NCBI GenBank assembly: GCA_001873845.1
Contig: MNZY01000039.1
Coordinates: 1-12,641, forward strand
DNA from: Candidatus Altarchaeum sp. CG2_30_32_3053
GTDB taxonomy: Archaea; Altiarchaeota; Altiarchaeia; Altiarchaeales; Altiarchaeaceae
Length of the DNA stretch: 12,641 nt
Direction: 5' to 3'
A program made the translations under genes and the position numbers. Under the pieces are notes generated by a model. That model ran no database searches. It was not told the DNA's origin and saw only the letters and a list, made by a program, of their open reading frames with translations. This document shows positions 6,265 to 12,641 of this stretch, piece after piece. Numbering within the stretch: position 1 is the stretch's first letter; each line of letters opens with the position of its first letter.

Positions 6265-6436
6265 AAACGAATATTTAAACAACATAAGCTTAAAATATCA
6301 AAATTTGTTAATGAAAACATTCCATTCGGAATTACTGATTTTATGAATTTTACCCCTAAAATTTTCCAAAAATTTAAAATTTTAAAGGTAAATTACAGCA
6401 AAAAATATAATGAAATTCAACGGTTAAAAAGTTAGT
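6265..6436. other. Spacer before grpE, no supported gene
   Basis: An open frame reaches 6435 from ATG 6121, but its first 48 codons are transposon-like repeat sequence. The remaining 56 codons are rich in Lys, Phe and Ile, with no recognisable motif. It could be the end of a decayed gene. A promoter for the grpE operon presumably lies here; I see no clear TATA box. Confidence 0.3.
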
Positions 6437-7453
6437 ATGAGCGAAGGTGATGGCGAAATTGAAAGGCAAAAAAAGGAGATTGAAAGAATGCAAAATGAAT
6501 TCAGACAATATAAGGACAGAGTTAGGGAAAACGAGAAAAGGGCCAAAGAGAAAACAAAAAAGGAATTTATGAAAAACCTGCTAGAAACATTAGACAATTT
6601 ATATGTGGTTATAAATGGAGATACACAAGGAAAGAGCGAAGATGTCAAAATGACTTATGATGGATTAATAAGGGCATTTAACATAGAAGTAATATCTCCA
6701 ACCCATGGGCAATGTATTGACGAAATTAAGCACGCCGCAATTGATACAATTACCAATCCAAATTATCCCGAAAATACGATCGTTTATACGGTGCGAAGGG
6801 GATATTGTTTTGATAACGAGGTAATAAGGCCAGCAGAGGTAGTAGTATTCGTTGGAGGAAAACAGGTAAAGAAAAACGAAGAAACACATAAAGAAATGCC
6901 TGAAAAGAAAAGCATTTTTGATAAATTTTTTAGCATTATTTCAAATTTTGATTATATTGTAAATATTACATTTAAAGTTATATTTAAAGATAAAATAAGG
7001 CGCCTTGAAGAAAAAATTAATTGTTTAATAATTAGGGAGCGGGAAATAACAGGAAAAGAATATTCATTAAAAAAGGAATTTGAGGACATAAATAAAAGAG
7101 AGGGAAATTTATTGTTTATAGAACAAGAGATAGTAAAAAAAGAGGGCATATTAACAAAAATGTTGGAAGAATTAAAGCAAAGGGAGGAAAATTTAATGAT
7201 TAAAGAGCAAGAAATAACAGAAAAAGAAAATTTATTAAAAGATGAATTTGAGGAATTAAAGCAAAATGGGGAAAAAACCGAAAAAATTTCTGATTATGAT
7301 ATAATTAAATCTTATGAGCAGGAAAATATAAATAAGAAATTTGAAATTATGGTAAATAAGAAATTTGAAATTATGGCCTTTGTTGAAGAAAGTCGAAACA
7401 TTAAAAATGAAGTGTCCCAATTGCGGCAGGGAAATTCCGGAAAAGAAGGTTAA
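6437..7453 (+). CDS. grpE: GrpE-like nucleotide exchange factor with a long C-terminal coiled coil
   Basis: Residues 7-142 are a GrpE. A long helix (EIERQKKEIERMQNEFRQYK then RENEKRAKEKTKKEFMKN) leads into LLETLDNLYVVI (49-60). After a shortened four-helix part comes the beta domain, with IDTITNPNYPENTIVYTVRRGYCFDNEV and the family signature IRPAEVVVFVGG (130-141). GrpE makes Hsp70 release ADP. Normal GrpEs end here. This one adds about 195 residues: a hydrophobic-aromatic stretch (FFSIISNFDYIVNITFKVIF, 164-183), too charged at its edges to be a sure membrane segment, then a coiled coil built from three 28-residue repeats (199-226, 227-254, 255-280; each like IKEQEITEKENLLKDEFEEL). A 24-bp duplication doubles VNKKFEIM. 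ATG 6437 follows an upstream TAG and has no Shine-Dalgarno. The last 47 bases overlap the next gene. Confidence 0.85.
   Translation: MSEGDGEIERQKKEIERMQNEFRQYKDRVRENEKRAKEKTKKEFMKNLLETLDNLYVVINGDTQGKSEDVKMTYDGLIRAFNIEVISPTHGQCIDEIKHAAIDTITNPNYPENTIVYTVRRGYCFDNEVIRPAEVVVFVGGKQVKKNEETHKEMPEKKSIFDKFFSIISNFDYIVNITFKVIFKDKIRRLEEKINCLIIREREITGKEYSLKKEFEDINKREGNLLFIEQEIVKKEGILTKMLEELKQREENLMIKEQEITEKENLLKDEFEELKQNGEKTEKISDYDIIKSYEQENINKKFEIMVNKKFEIMAFVEESRNIKNEVSQLRQGNSGKEG
7331..7376 (+). repeat. 24-bp in-frame tandem duplication inside grpE
   Basis: AATAAGAAATTTGAAATTAT followed by GG is repeated at a 24-base period (from 7331 and from 7355). The result doubles the peptide NKKFEIM near the C-terminus of the GrpE-like protein. 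The period keeps the frame, so it looks like a recent, tolerated expansion. Confidence 0.85.
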
Positions 7454-8597
7454 AGCAGAAATTCGTGTATGCTCTGTGTGCAAAGAGGCGATCGGATGTA
7501 TTTATTGCCGCACACAGGGAAATTATGCATATAAATTTTGCACACTGCACGATCCAAGAGGAGCATACACCGACAGCACTTTATTCAATCCCAAAAAGAA
7601 GGAGATTGATGAAGTTGCAGCAAAAGAATCCTCGGAAGAAACAGAAATAAAAAAACTTATTAAATTACTTGAAAAGGAGTGCAGGGACTATGATTATTAT
7701 GATCATACCTATAACGAAGATGAAGAAAAGGACTATGGTAAATTAAAAATAATAAATTATCCAATAGCAGAACGTTTGATTAAAATAGGAAAACCATCTG
7801 TACCTCACTTACTTAAATTTATTCGGGATAAAAGGAGAAAGAAAAAATCAGGAATATTGTCCACAGCAGCTTATATTTTATGGGAGATCAAGGATGAAAG
7901 TATCATTCCGTCTCTTTTTGACATTTTGCGCAGCAGAGACGAAATATCCATAATCGCGGGAGATGCTCTGATGGGATATAAGGAAATAGCAATTCCTTTT
8001 ATAGAAAAAATAATGAATGAAAATAAAGAAGAGTATCTAAATGCTGCCTATGTTCTGACAGGCATCAAATCAGACAAGTCGGTTGAATTGCTAATTCGCG
8101 GAATTGAATATAATCTTGAACATAGCGAATGGAGGAAATGCGGGATCTTATTTTTATATTTAACGAGATATTCTGCCAATTTTAAAGACAAACGGGCGTT
8201 TAATTATGCAGACAACATACACAAACGACTAAATAAATGGACGGTCATGATACAAAGGTATCCTGAATGGACGAATCACCTTCCACCTAAAAAAGAGACA
8301 TTTTACCACCTGCTTGGTATCAGAAAAGATGATGCGGACAGATTTCCAGTTGAGGATGATGTAAGGGACTTCCTTCGCGATAAATATCAGTCCATTAATA
8401 AAACACCAGAAGTAAATTTTGCATATACTTTTTTAAGAAAGCCTGATGTTCGCGGGGACTACGACTGGATGCTCCTTAATAACCGCATTATGCAAGGGAT
8501 TGTAAATTTCTTTATGACGATGGATGAGCAGGAAATAAAAAGGACAAAATGGATTAATAAATCAGCTCTTTTCAGATATTTTGCTGAAAATCACTAA
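7407..8597 (+). CDS. Zinc-finger and HEAT-repeat protein with a J-like domain lacking HPD
   Basis: This is a 396-residue protein in three parts. Residues 3-48 hold cysteines and a histidine spaced as two metal sites: C3, C6, C22, C25, C31, C34, C45 and H48. Residues about 117-240 are helical pairs of the HEAT type (IAERLIKIGKPSVPHLLKFI, ILSTAAYILWEIKDESIIPS, YLNAAYVLTGIKSDKSVELL). Residues 298-357 resemble a J domain: FYHLLGIRKDD (compare YYxxLGV), DDVRDFLRDKYQ as helix II, then VNFAYTFLRKPDVRGDYDWML matching the AYxxLxDxxxRxxYD end. The HPD that stimulates Hsp70 is absent (SIN follows helix II) and the loop is short. It may hold Hsp70 without driving its ATPase. ATG 7407 (AAAAATG) is preferred to TTG 7365 because the zinc site begins at once. 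It overlaps grpE by 47 bases. Confidence 0.7.
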   Translation: MKCPNCGREIPEKKVKAEIRVCSVCKEAIGCIYCRTQGNYAYKFCTLHDPRGAYTDSTLFNPKKKEIDEVAAKESSEETEIKKLIKLLEKECRDYDYYDHTYNEDEEKDYGKLKIINYPIAERLIKIGKPSVPHLLKFIRDKRRKKKSGILSTAAYILWEIKDESIIPSLFDILRSRDEISIIAGDALMGYKEIAIPFIEKIMNENKEEYLNAAYVLTGIKSDKSVELLIRGIEYNLEHSEWRKCGILFLYLTRYSANFKDKRAFNYADNIHKRLNKWTVMIQRYPEWTNHLPPKKETFYHLLGIRKDDADRFPVEDDVRDFLRDKYQSINKTPEVNFAYTFLRKPDVRGDYDWMLLNNRIMQGIVNFFMTMDEQEIKRTKWINKSALFRYFAENH

Positions 8598-8598
8598 A

Positions 8599-9282
8599 AT
8601 GGACAAAAGAGAAACAGATGGAATAGAAAAGGAAATAAAAAAGCTGAAAAAGATGATGGAAAAATTTACTGAAAGAATGAATGAAGATAAACAAACAGAT
8701 AATATAGAACAGGATGAAATACAAAAGGAAATAAATGATATGAAGAAAAAATTTATTAAAGCGATAGAAAAGGGAGAAAAAATAAAGAAAAAGGATTTTT
8801 ATGTTTACCTGACTTTATCCAATATTAAAGAAGTCATTGATGTTTTCACTGACAGATTTTATAAGGACTCGTATAATGAAGTTGTATATAAAAATTTATC
8901 TGTGCTCGCAAAACCGATAGCCGATAAATTAAGCACAATACAACAGGATAAAAATATTGGGCAGAATTTATCCGTGTTTTTTTCAACACTTCATATTGAT
9001 ATGGACAAAAAAAACATAGAGTGTTTTGTTGATATGTTGGCCGATATGGAAAGATACTATCGCGGATCACTTTCTTATGTCCATGGATGTCTCATAGATT
9101 CCGAAGGTGATGCCACAGAAATGTTTCTTGAAGAAGAAGAGGATGACCAGAAAATAGAAGCCCTGCGGACAATTGTTGAGTGCAGAAAAGATGTAAAAAT
9201 TGAGATATTTGATAAAAAATTTAAAGGCGATATTGATAGACTTGATAATGTGCTGAAAAAGTGCCTGAAAGACAGTTATTAA
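8599..9282 (+). CDS. Alpha-helical protein of unknown function, last gene of the grpE operon
   Basis: This encodes 227 residues that I do not recognise. Residues 8-65 are highly charged and heptad-like (IEKEIKKLKKMMEKF, IQKEINDMKKKFIKAI), which suggests a coiled coil. The rest looks all-helical, with hydrophobic spacing (YVYLTLSNIKEVIDVF, CFVDMLADMERYYRG) and an acidic run EEEEDD at 178-183. No signal peptide or membrane segment is seen. ATG 8599 begins one base after the preceding stop, so the two are almost certainly co-transcribed and perhaps translationally coupled. The context is CTAAAATG, with no Shine-Dalgarno. Its place suggests a partner or substrate of the Hsp70/GrpE/J-like set, but this is inference from position only. 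Confidence 0.7.
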   Translation: MDKRETDGIEKEIKKLKKMMEKFTERMNEDKQTDNIEQDEIQKEINDMKKKFIKAIEKGEKIKKKDFYVYLTLSNIKEVIDVFTDRFYKDSYNEVVYKNLSVLAKPIADKLSTIQQDKNIGQNLSVFFSTLHIDMDKKNIECFVDMLADMERYYRGSLSYVHGCLIDSEGDATEMFLEEEEDDQKIEALRTIVECRKDVKIEIFDKKFKGDIDRLDNVLKKCLKDSY

Positions 9283-9335
9283 CAGAAATTTAATTCATAG
9301 ATTTAATTATTAAAGTAAAATTTACCAAATTTAAA

Positions 9336-10034
9336 ATGGATATTGAAAAATTTTTAAACATAAAAAAGAAGGGCAGAAATTTCTATCTGGATATTAAAAC
9401 ACATGGCTGGAACAGAGAACTTCTCAAGATGAAAGACGATAATGTTTTACTGCACAGCAATAAAATCAAAAAGAACAGGGAAATTTATAAGGTCTATCAT
9501 CTTTCCGAACTGGACGAATTCAAAAACATAAGCAGGAAAAGCAGCATAAACTGCGATGTAACTATAATGAACGCGGGAATACTCAACGAGAAAAACGGAA
9601 TTAACGGAACCGGGGAAATGTTCCCCACTTACGGGCATATTCATACAACCCAACGAAACGAAATTTATAAAGTAATATGGGGAAGGACATTTTTAGTATT
9701 AGTTGATGAAGACGCGAAGAAAGAAACAGTTATTGATATGAAGAAAGGTGACGAATATCTGATAAATTTTAAATATTCCCACCGTGTCTATGCGTTCAAT
9801 TCAGCTGTTATTCTCGGATTTGTGCCAAATGACGCGGGGCATGATTACGATGCTATAAAAAACAAGGGCTTTCCTTATCATTTATTTTATGACCAGAGAA
9901 GCAAAGAGATAATATTTAAGAAAAACAAAAAATTTGGAAATTTTGACATTGCTTTGGAAAGGCCACAAAATATTGACTCGGAAAATTTATTTTGGACAAA
10001 TACAAAGAAGATGATGGAAATTTTGGGACTGTAA
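9336..10034 (+). CDS. pgi: Glucose-6-phosphate isomerase, archaeal cupin type
   Basis: This 232-residue enzyme interconverts glucose 6-phosphate and fructose 6-phosphate in the cytoplasm. It belongs to the metal-dependent cupin family, unrelated to the bacterial and eukaryotic enzyme. The cupin motifs are GHIHTTQRNEIY (100-111), giving metal ligands H101, H103 and E109, and YSHRVYAF (147-154), giving H149. The family tail PNDAGHDYDAIKNKGF (164-179) is present. The length is somewhat above the usual 190 or so residues because of N- and C-terminal extensions. The start context is TTTAAAATG. It lies 53 bases after the preceding gene and 30 bases before the ribulose-phosphate epimerase, with which it probably forms a unit supplying pentoses from hexoses. 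Confidence 0.92.
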   Translation: MDIEKFLNIKKKGRNFYLDIKTHGWNRELLKMKDDNVLLHSNKIKKNREIYKVYHLSELDEFKNISRKSSINCDVTIMNAGILNEKNGINGTGEMFPTYGHIHTTQRNEIYKVIWGRTFLVLVDEDAKKETVIDMKKGDEYLINFKYSHRVYAFNSAVILGFVPNDAGHDYDAIKNKGFPYHLFYDQRSKEIIFKKNKKFGNFDIALERPQNIDSENLFWTNTKKMMEILGL

Positions 10035-10064
10035 ATTTTTAACCCAGAAAATAATTTCGTAAAA

Positions 10065-10763
10065 ATGCCAAAGGTTTCCTCCTCAATTCTATGTGCAAAT
10101 TTTGCTATTTTGAAGGATGAAATAAAGAGAATAGAAAATACAGATATGATACATATAGATGTGATGGATGGTGTTTTCGTTCCGAATTTAACCTTCGGGC
10201 AAAAAATAATAAGTCCTGTAAAAGGTATTTTAATGGAGTTAAACTTAAAAATTTTACTGGATGTGCATCTGATGATAATTAACCCCCATAATCATATAAA
10301 ATCGTTTTATGAAGCCGGAGCAGATATTATTACATTTCATTATGAGGCATATAGAAATATTGAAAAGTGCATTGATATAATAAAAGACATTAAAAATTTT
10401 GGAATTAAAGCAGGAATTGCGATAAATCCTGAAACATACCTTCCCGAATATGAAATTGTGCGGTTATTAAGGGAAGGAAATCCTGATATTTTGTTGATTA
10501 TGGGTGTTCATCCTGGATTCTCGGGGCAGAAATTTATCCCTAATGTTTTTGATAAAATAAAGAAAACGAGAAAGATTGTAGATAGAATTAACAGGTCAAA
10601 TTTAAGGAAAAATTCAGATATAAAGATAGCAGTTGACGGAGGAATAAAAATGAATAATGCCGCGGAGATTGTTAAAAACGGTGCAGATATTCTTACAGCA
10701 GGAAGCGAGGTCTTTGAATGTAATTCATGTAAAATCATAGAGGAATTTAAAAAATTAAAGTGA
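10065..10763 (+). CDS. rpe: Ribulose-phosphate 3-epimerase
   Basis: This 232-residue TIM-barrel enzyme converts ribulose 5-phosphate to xylulose 5-phosphate. The family signatures are complete: SSILCANF (6-13), HIDVMDGVFVPN (30-41), LLDVHLMI (64-71), IMGVHPGFSGQKF (145-157) for the phosphate loop, and AVDGGI (189-194). Metal and acid-base residues are expected at H30, D32, H68 and D191. The start is GTAAAAATG, 30 bases after the isomerase stop. With the isomerase upstream and a transketolase half downstream it forms a non-oxidative pentose phosphate cluster. Confidence 0.95.
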   Translation: MPKVSSSILCANFAILKDEIKRIENTDMIHIDVMDGVFVPNLTFGQKIISPVKGILMELNLKILLDVHLMIINPHNHIKSFYEAGADIITFHYEAYRNIEKCIDIIKDIKNFGIKAGIAINPETYLPEYEIVRLLREGNPDILLIMGVHPGFSGQKFIPNVFDKIKKTRKIVDRINRSNLRKNSDIKIAVDGGIKMNNAAEIVKNGADILTAGSEVFECNSCKIIEEFKKLK

Positions 10764-10830
10764 AAACTTATCCTTTAAAAATTTAAAAAATTTAAAAAGT
10801 CATTATTTAAACAAACGCCCAAAATAAAGG

Positions 10831-11129
10831 ATGAAAAAAAAGAAAAAGATAACCGTAAAAGAAGCAGTAGAAATAGTTAAGAAATATTTTGAGGTGATTA
10901 AAGGACAAGAAAAAATTGGTGGAAGGGACATAATGGAACTTTTAAATTTTACTACCAAAAATTTTACTACCAAACCTACAAGACATATGAAATTATCTGC
11001 AAATTCAAAGAGACAATGTTTTCTACAGAATGGGAAACACATAAAGTTATTGTAAATCCTGAAGGAAAAATTGTGTTTGATAAAATAGTTGAAACAACAA
11101 AAGGTAAAATTAAAATAACAGAAAAATAA
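10831..11129 (+). pseudogene. Small protein gene with a frameshift, unknown family
   Basis: ATG 10831 opens MKKKKKITVKEAVEIVKKYF and continues to about NFTTK, after which the frame degrades to nonsense and stops at 11055. From about 10947 a second frame reads as convincing protein (YKTYEIICKFKE, TEWETHKVIVNPEGKIVFDK) to the TAA at 11127-11129. Joining them needs a net one-base change near 10945-10985 and gives about 99 residues. The switch falls on or next to a 15-bp tandem duplication (10945-10974). The pattern (a KEAVEIVKKYF helix, then strands ending NPEGKIVFDKIVE) vaguely recalls PepSY-like small domains, but I do not claim this. It lies 67 bases after rpe and 15 bases before the transketolase half. 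Confidence 0.55.
10945..10974 (+). repeat. 15-bp tandem duplication at the frameshift
   Basis: AATTTTACTACCAAA occurs twice back to back (10945-10959, 10960-10974). Fifteen bases alone would not shift the frame, but the site coincides with the place where the coding frame changes. Replication slippage here is a likely cause of the lesion. Confidence 0.85.
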
Positions 11130-11144
11130 ACAAATAAATTTAAA

Positions 11145-12137
11145 ATGAAATTTTATCCTGTAAAAGAGGAAAATCTGGCAATTCATGAATCGCCAAGAAA
11201 TACTTATGGAGACACCCTTGTTCAATCAGGTGAAAGGTTCAGTAATATAGTTGTTCTGGATGCTGATTTGGCAGAATCAACACAGACAAAAAGATTCAAA
11301 AAGCGGTTTCCGGGAAAATTTTTTGATGCGGGAGTTGCCGAGCAAAATCTGATGGGTGTTGCAGCAGGCCTGGCGATGTCGGGAAAGATTGTTTTTGCAA
11401 GCACATTTGCATATTTCGGAAGCGGAAGGGCGTGGGACCAGGTCAGGAATATCATCGCTCATGATAAATTAAATGTGCGGATTGTTGTTACACACAGCGG
11501 ATTGGGTGTGGGCGAGGATGGGCATTCGCATCAGGCGCTGGAAGATATTGCATTAATGCGGGCAATTCCTAATATGAAGGTAATTGTTCCAGCAGATGCA
11601 ACAGAAACAAAAAAAGTTATTGAAAAAAGTGCTGAAACTGACGGGATAATGAAAGGGCCTGTATATATAAGATTGGTAAGACAGAATGTTCCAAAAATTT
11701 TTGATGACGACTATGAGTTTGAACTTGGAAAAGCAGTAAAATTAGCTGATGAAGAATTAGCTAATGGAGATGATGTTTCAATAATTGCGTGTGGGGTTAT
11801 GGTGAGTAAAGCAATAGAAGCGGGTAAAATTTTAAAAAATGAAGGAATTAAAGCAAGTGTTCTGAATATGTCATCAATAAAACCAATTGATGAAAATGCA
11901 ATACTAGAAGAAGCAAATAAAACGAATGCGATTATTACGGCTGAAGATCATAGTGTCATCAGCGGTTTGGGAAGTTCGGTTGCAGAAATTCTGGCTGAGA
12001 AAAGGCCAACAATTATGAAAAGGATCGGCACAAATGATTGCTTTGGACAATCGGGAACTCATGATGAACTTTATAAATATTATGGAATGACTGCAAAGGA
12101 TATAGCAAATGCAGCAAAAAAAATTTTGAAAAAATAA
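11145..12137 (+). CDS. Transketolase, C-terminal (pyrimidine-binding) subunit
   Basis: This 330-residue protein is the second half of a split archaeal transketolase, which moves two-carbon ketol units between sugar phosphates. The pyrimidine domain includes IVVLDADLAESTQT (35-48), FFDAGVAEQNLMGVAAGLAM (59-78) with the glutamate (E66) that activates thiamine diphosphate, and THSGLGVGEDGHSHQALEDI (116-135). The C-terminal Rossmann-like domain follows (SIIACGVMVSKAIEAGKIL, NAIITAEDHSVISGLGSSVAE region). It cannot work alone: the N-terminal half, which binds the diphosphate, is usually the neighbouring gene but is not in this window. The start context is TTTAAAATG, 15 bases after the frameshifted small gene. 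Confidence 0.92.
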   Translation: MKFYPVKEENLAIHESPRNTYGDTLVQSGERFSNIVVLDADLAESTQTKRFKKRFPGKFFDAGVAEQNLMGVAAGLAMSGKIVFASTFAYFGSGRAWDQVRNIIAHDKLNVRIVVTHSGLGVGEDGHSHQALEDIALMRAIPNMKVIVPADATETKKVIEKSAETDGIMKGPVYIRLVRQNVPKIFDDDYEFELGKAVKLADEELANGDDVSIIACGVMVSKAIEAGKILKNEGIKASVLNMSSIKPIDENAILEEANKTNAIITAEDHSVISGLGSSVAEILAEKRPTIMKRIGTNDCFGQSGTHDELYKYYGMTAKDIANAAKKILKK

Positions 12138-12139
12138 AA

Positions 12140-12159
12140 ATTTTCCATTTCAGGAAAAT
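12140..12159 (+). terminator. Possible terminator hairpin after the transketolase gene
   Basis: ATTTTCC (12140-12146) pairs with GGAAAAT (12153-12159) around a 6-base loop, starting 2 bases after the stop codon. Only a short TCTTT follows, so it may be an RNA 3'-end structure rather than a true terminator. Archaeal termination mostly depends on T-runs. Confidence 0.3.
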
Positions 12160-12298
12160 ATCTTTCAAAAGGGATGTAAAAGGGGGCGATATTATCAGGA
12201 ATTTTTATTTTAGTTTTCTACTTTTTCATATTCCTTAGCACAAGATTTATATAATATTACTCTACTTGATAACTTTTTACGATAGAGCTAACACAAAA
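12160..12298. other. Convergent intergenic region, no gene seen
   Basis: This space lies between the plus-strand transketolase half and the minus-strand partial gene. T-rich tracts at 12204-12230 could end transcription from the left. A TATA-like TTTATATAA occurs at 12245-12253, but no gene follows in a sensible position. TACTCTACTTGATAACTTTT (12260-12279) faintly resembles the middle of the 85-bp type A elements and may be a relic. Confidence 0.3.
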
Positions 12299-12415
12299 TA
12301 TAGTGAAAATTTCAACTTTTGATTATTTTATTTTGAACATCAATATTACATATTATGATTTGAAGAATAAATATGGACAAAAACAATATTATCAAAAGAT
12401 GTCAAAATGACTATA
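12299..12415. mobile_element. 117-bp MITE-like element, type B, uninterrupted copy
   Basis: It begins TATAGTGAAAATTTCAAC and ends GATGTCAAAATGACTATA. It aligns throughout with the interrupted copy at 6065-6264 and represents the empty site for the type A insertion. Small differences (for example ATGGACAAAAAC here, ATGGATAAAAAC there) show the copies are not recent duplicates. It lies between converging genes. Confidence 0.75.
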
Positions 12416-12442
12416 ATTATGAATTGGTAGATAAATTCGTAT

Positions 12443-12641
12443 TTAAGATTTCTTTGCAAGTTTAATTTTATCGCTCTTTTGGAGAACAATTTTTCTTATC
12501 TCTACTAGTGCATCGTGTTGCAAAAATTTAAGAATTTTTTCCTTATCTTCGTTTCTTACAATAATCACCGCTCTTGATAATTGTATGCAGGGAATATCAT
12601 CAAGAATACCTTTTCTTATATGGGTGTATTTCTTATAATTT
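12443..12641 (-). CDS. Partial protein of unknown function, start beyond the right edge
   Basis: Sixty-five C-terminal codons are open on the minus strand and end in a TAA at 12445-12443. The reading includes GILDDIPCIQLSRAVIIVRN, then EDKEKILKFLQHDALVEIRK, and ends KIKLAKKS. The regular alternation of strand-like and helix-like stretches, and the lack of stops, support a real gene. I do not recognise the family. The 117-bp element lies 27 bases beyond its stop. Confidence 0.55.
   Translation of the reverse strand, partial: NYKKYTHIRKGILDDIPCIQLSRAVIIVRNEDKEKILKFLQHDALVEIRKIVLQKSDKIKLAKKS

Noticed and set aside
6121..6435. 104-codon open frame before grpE
   Set aside because: Its first half is the type A and type B mobile-element sequence, and the rest has no motif. 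The frame looks accidental.
7365..7406. TTG 7365 as start of the zinc-HEAT protein
   Set aside because: The extra 14 codons overlap the grpE repeat region, and ATG 7407 has the preferred AAAAATG context directly before the first zinc ligand.
12260..12298. Third copy of the 85-bp element
   Set aside because: Only about 16-20 bases resemble the element's middle (TACTC...TTGATAAC), and no end sequences line up. At most it is a relic.

Overview
The window looks like a low-GC (my estimate by eye, about one third GC) archaeal chromosome segment. The archaeal signs are a cupin-type glucose-6-phosphate isomerase, a free-standing C-terminal transketolase half, a dihydropteroate-synthase-like protein of the archaeal type, an archaeal-type P-loop ATPase and a DUF5678-like small protein. 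A low-GC euryarchaeal or Altiarchaeota-like host would fit, but I cannot fix the taxon. Most genes start in an (A)AAAATG context with no Shine-Dalgarno sequence.

Layout: 1-840 holds no intact gene. It has a GC-richer, strongly self-complementary block (47-191), debris of one or more small genes (about 300-630) and a 47-bp tandem repeat that runs up to the next start codon. 841-2448 encodes a dihydropteroate-synthase-like protein. 2706-4476 is an Hsp70 gene split by a one-base frameshift exactly between its nucleotide-binding and substrate-binding halves; its C-terminus carries a ubiquitin-like domain in place of the helical lid. 4641-6044 holds two broken genes, a DUF5678-like protein with an in-frame TGA and an ATPase with an in-frame TAA. 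6437-9282 is a tight three-gene operon: a GrpE with a long C-terminal coiled coil, a zinc-finger/HEAT-repeat protein ending in a J-like domain without HPD, and an alpha-helical protein of unknown role. 9336-12137 is a sugar-phosphate cluster: glucose-6-phosphate isomerase, ribulose-phosphate 3-epimerase, a frameshifted small gene and the transketolase C-terminal half. A partial gene on the minus strand leaves the window at the right edge.

The intergenic spaces are seeded with a family of small transposon-like elements (85-137 bp) whose ends share TATAGT...ACTATA and longer diverged terminal inverted repeats. One 85-bp copy sits inside a 117-bp copy. An uninterrupted 117-bp copy elsewhere in the window acts as the empty site and shows insertion at a TA dinucleotide. 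Another copy supplies the stop codon of the dihydropteroate-synthase-like gene.

The most interesting reading is a divergent, self-contained Hsp70 system: Hsp70-UBL, GrpE-coiled-coil, Zn-HEAT-J-like and a helical partner. All three components of a DnaK machine are present and each is remodelled. Several neighbouring accessory genes are broken by single lesions, while the metabolic genes and the grpE operon are intact.
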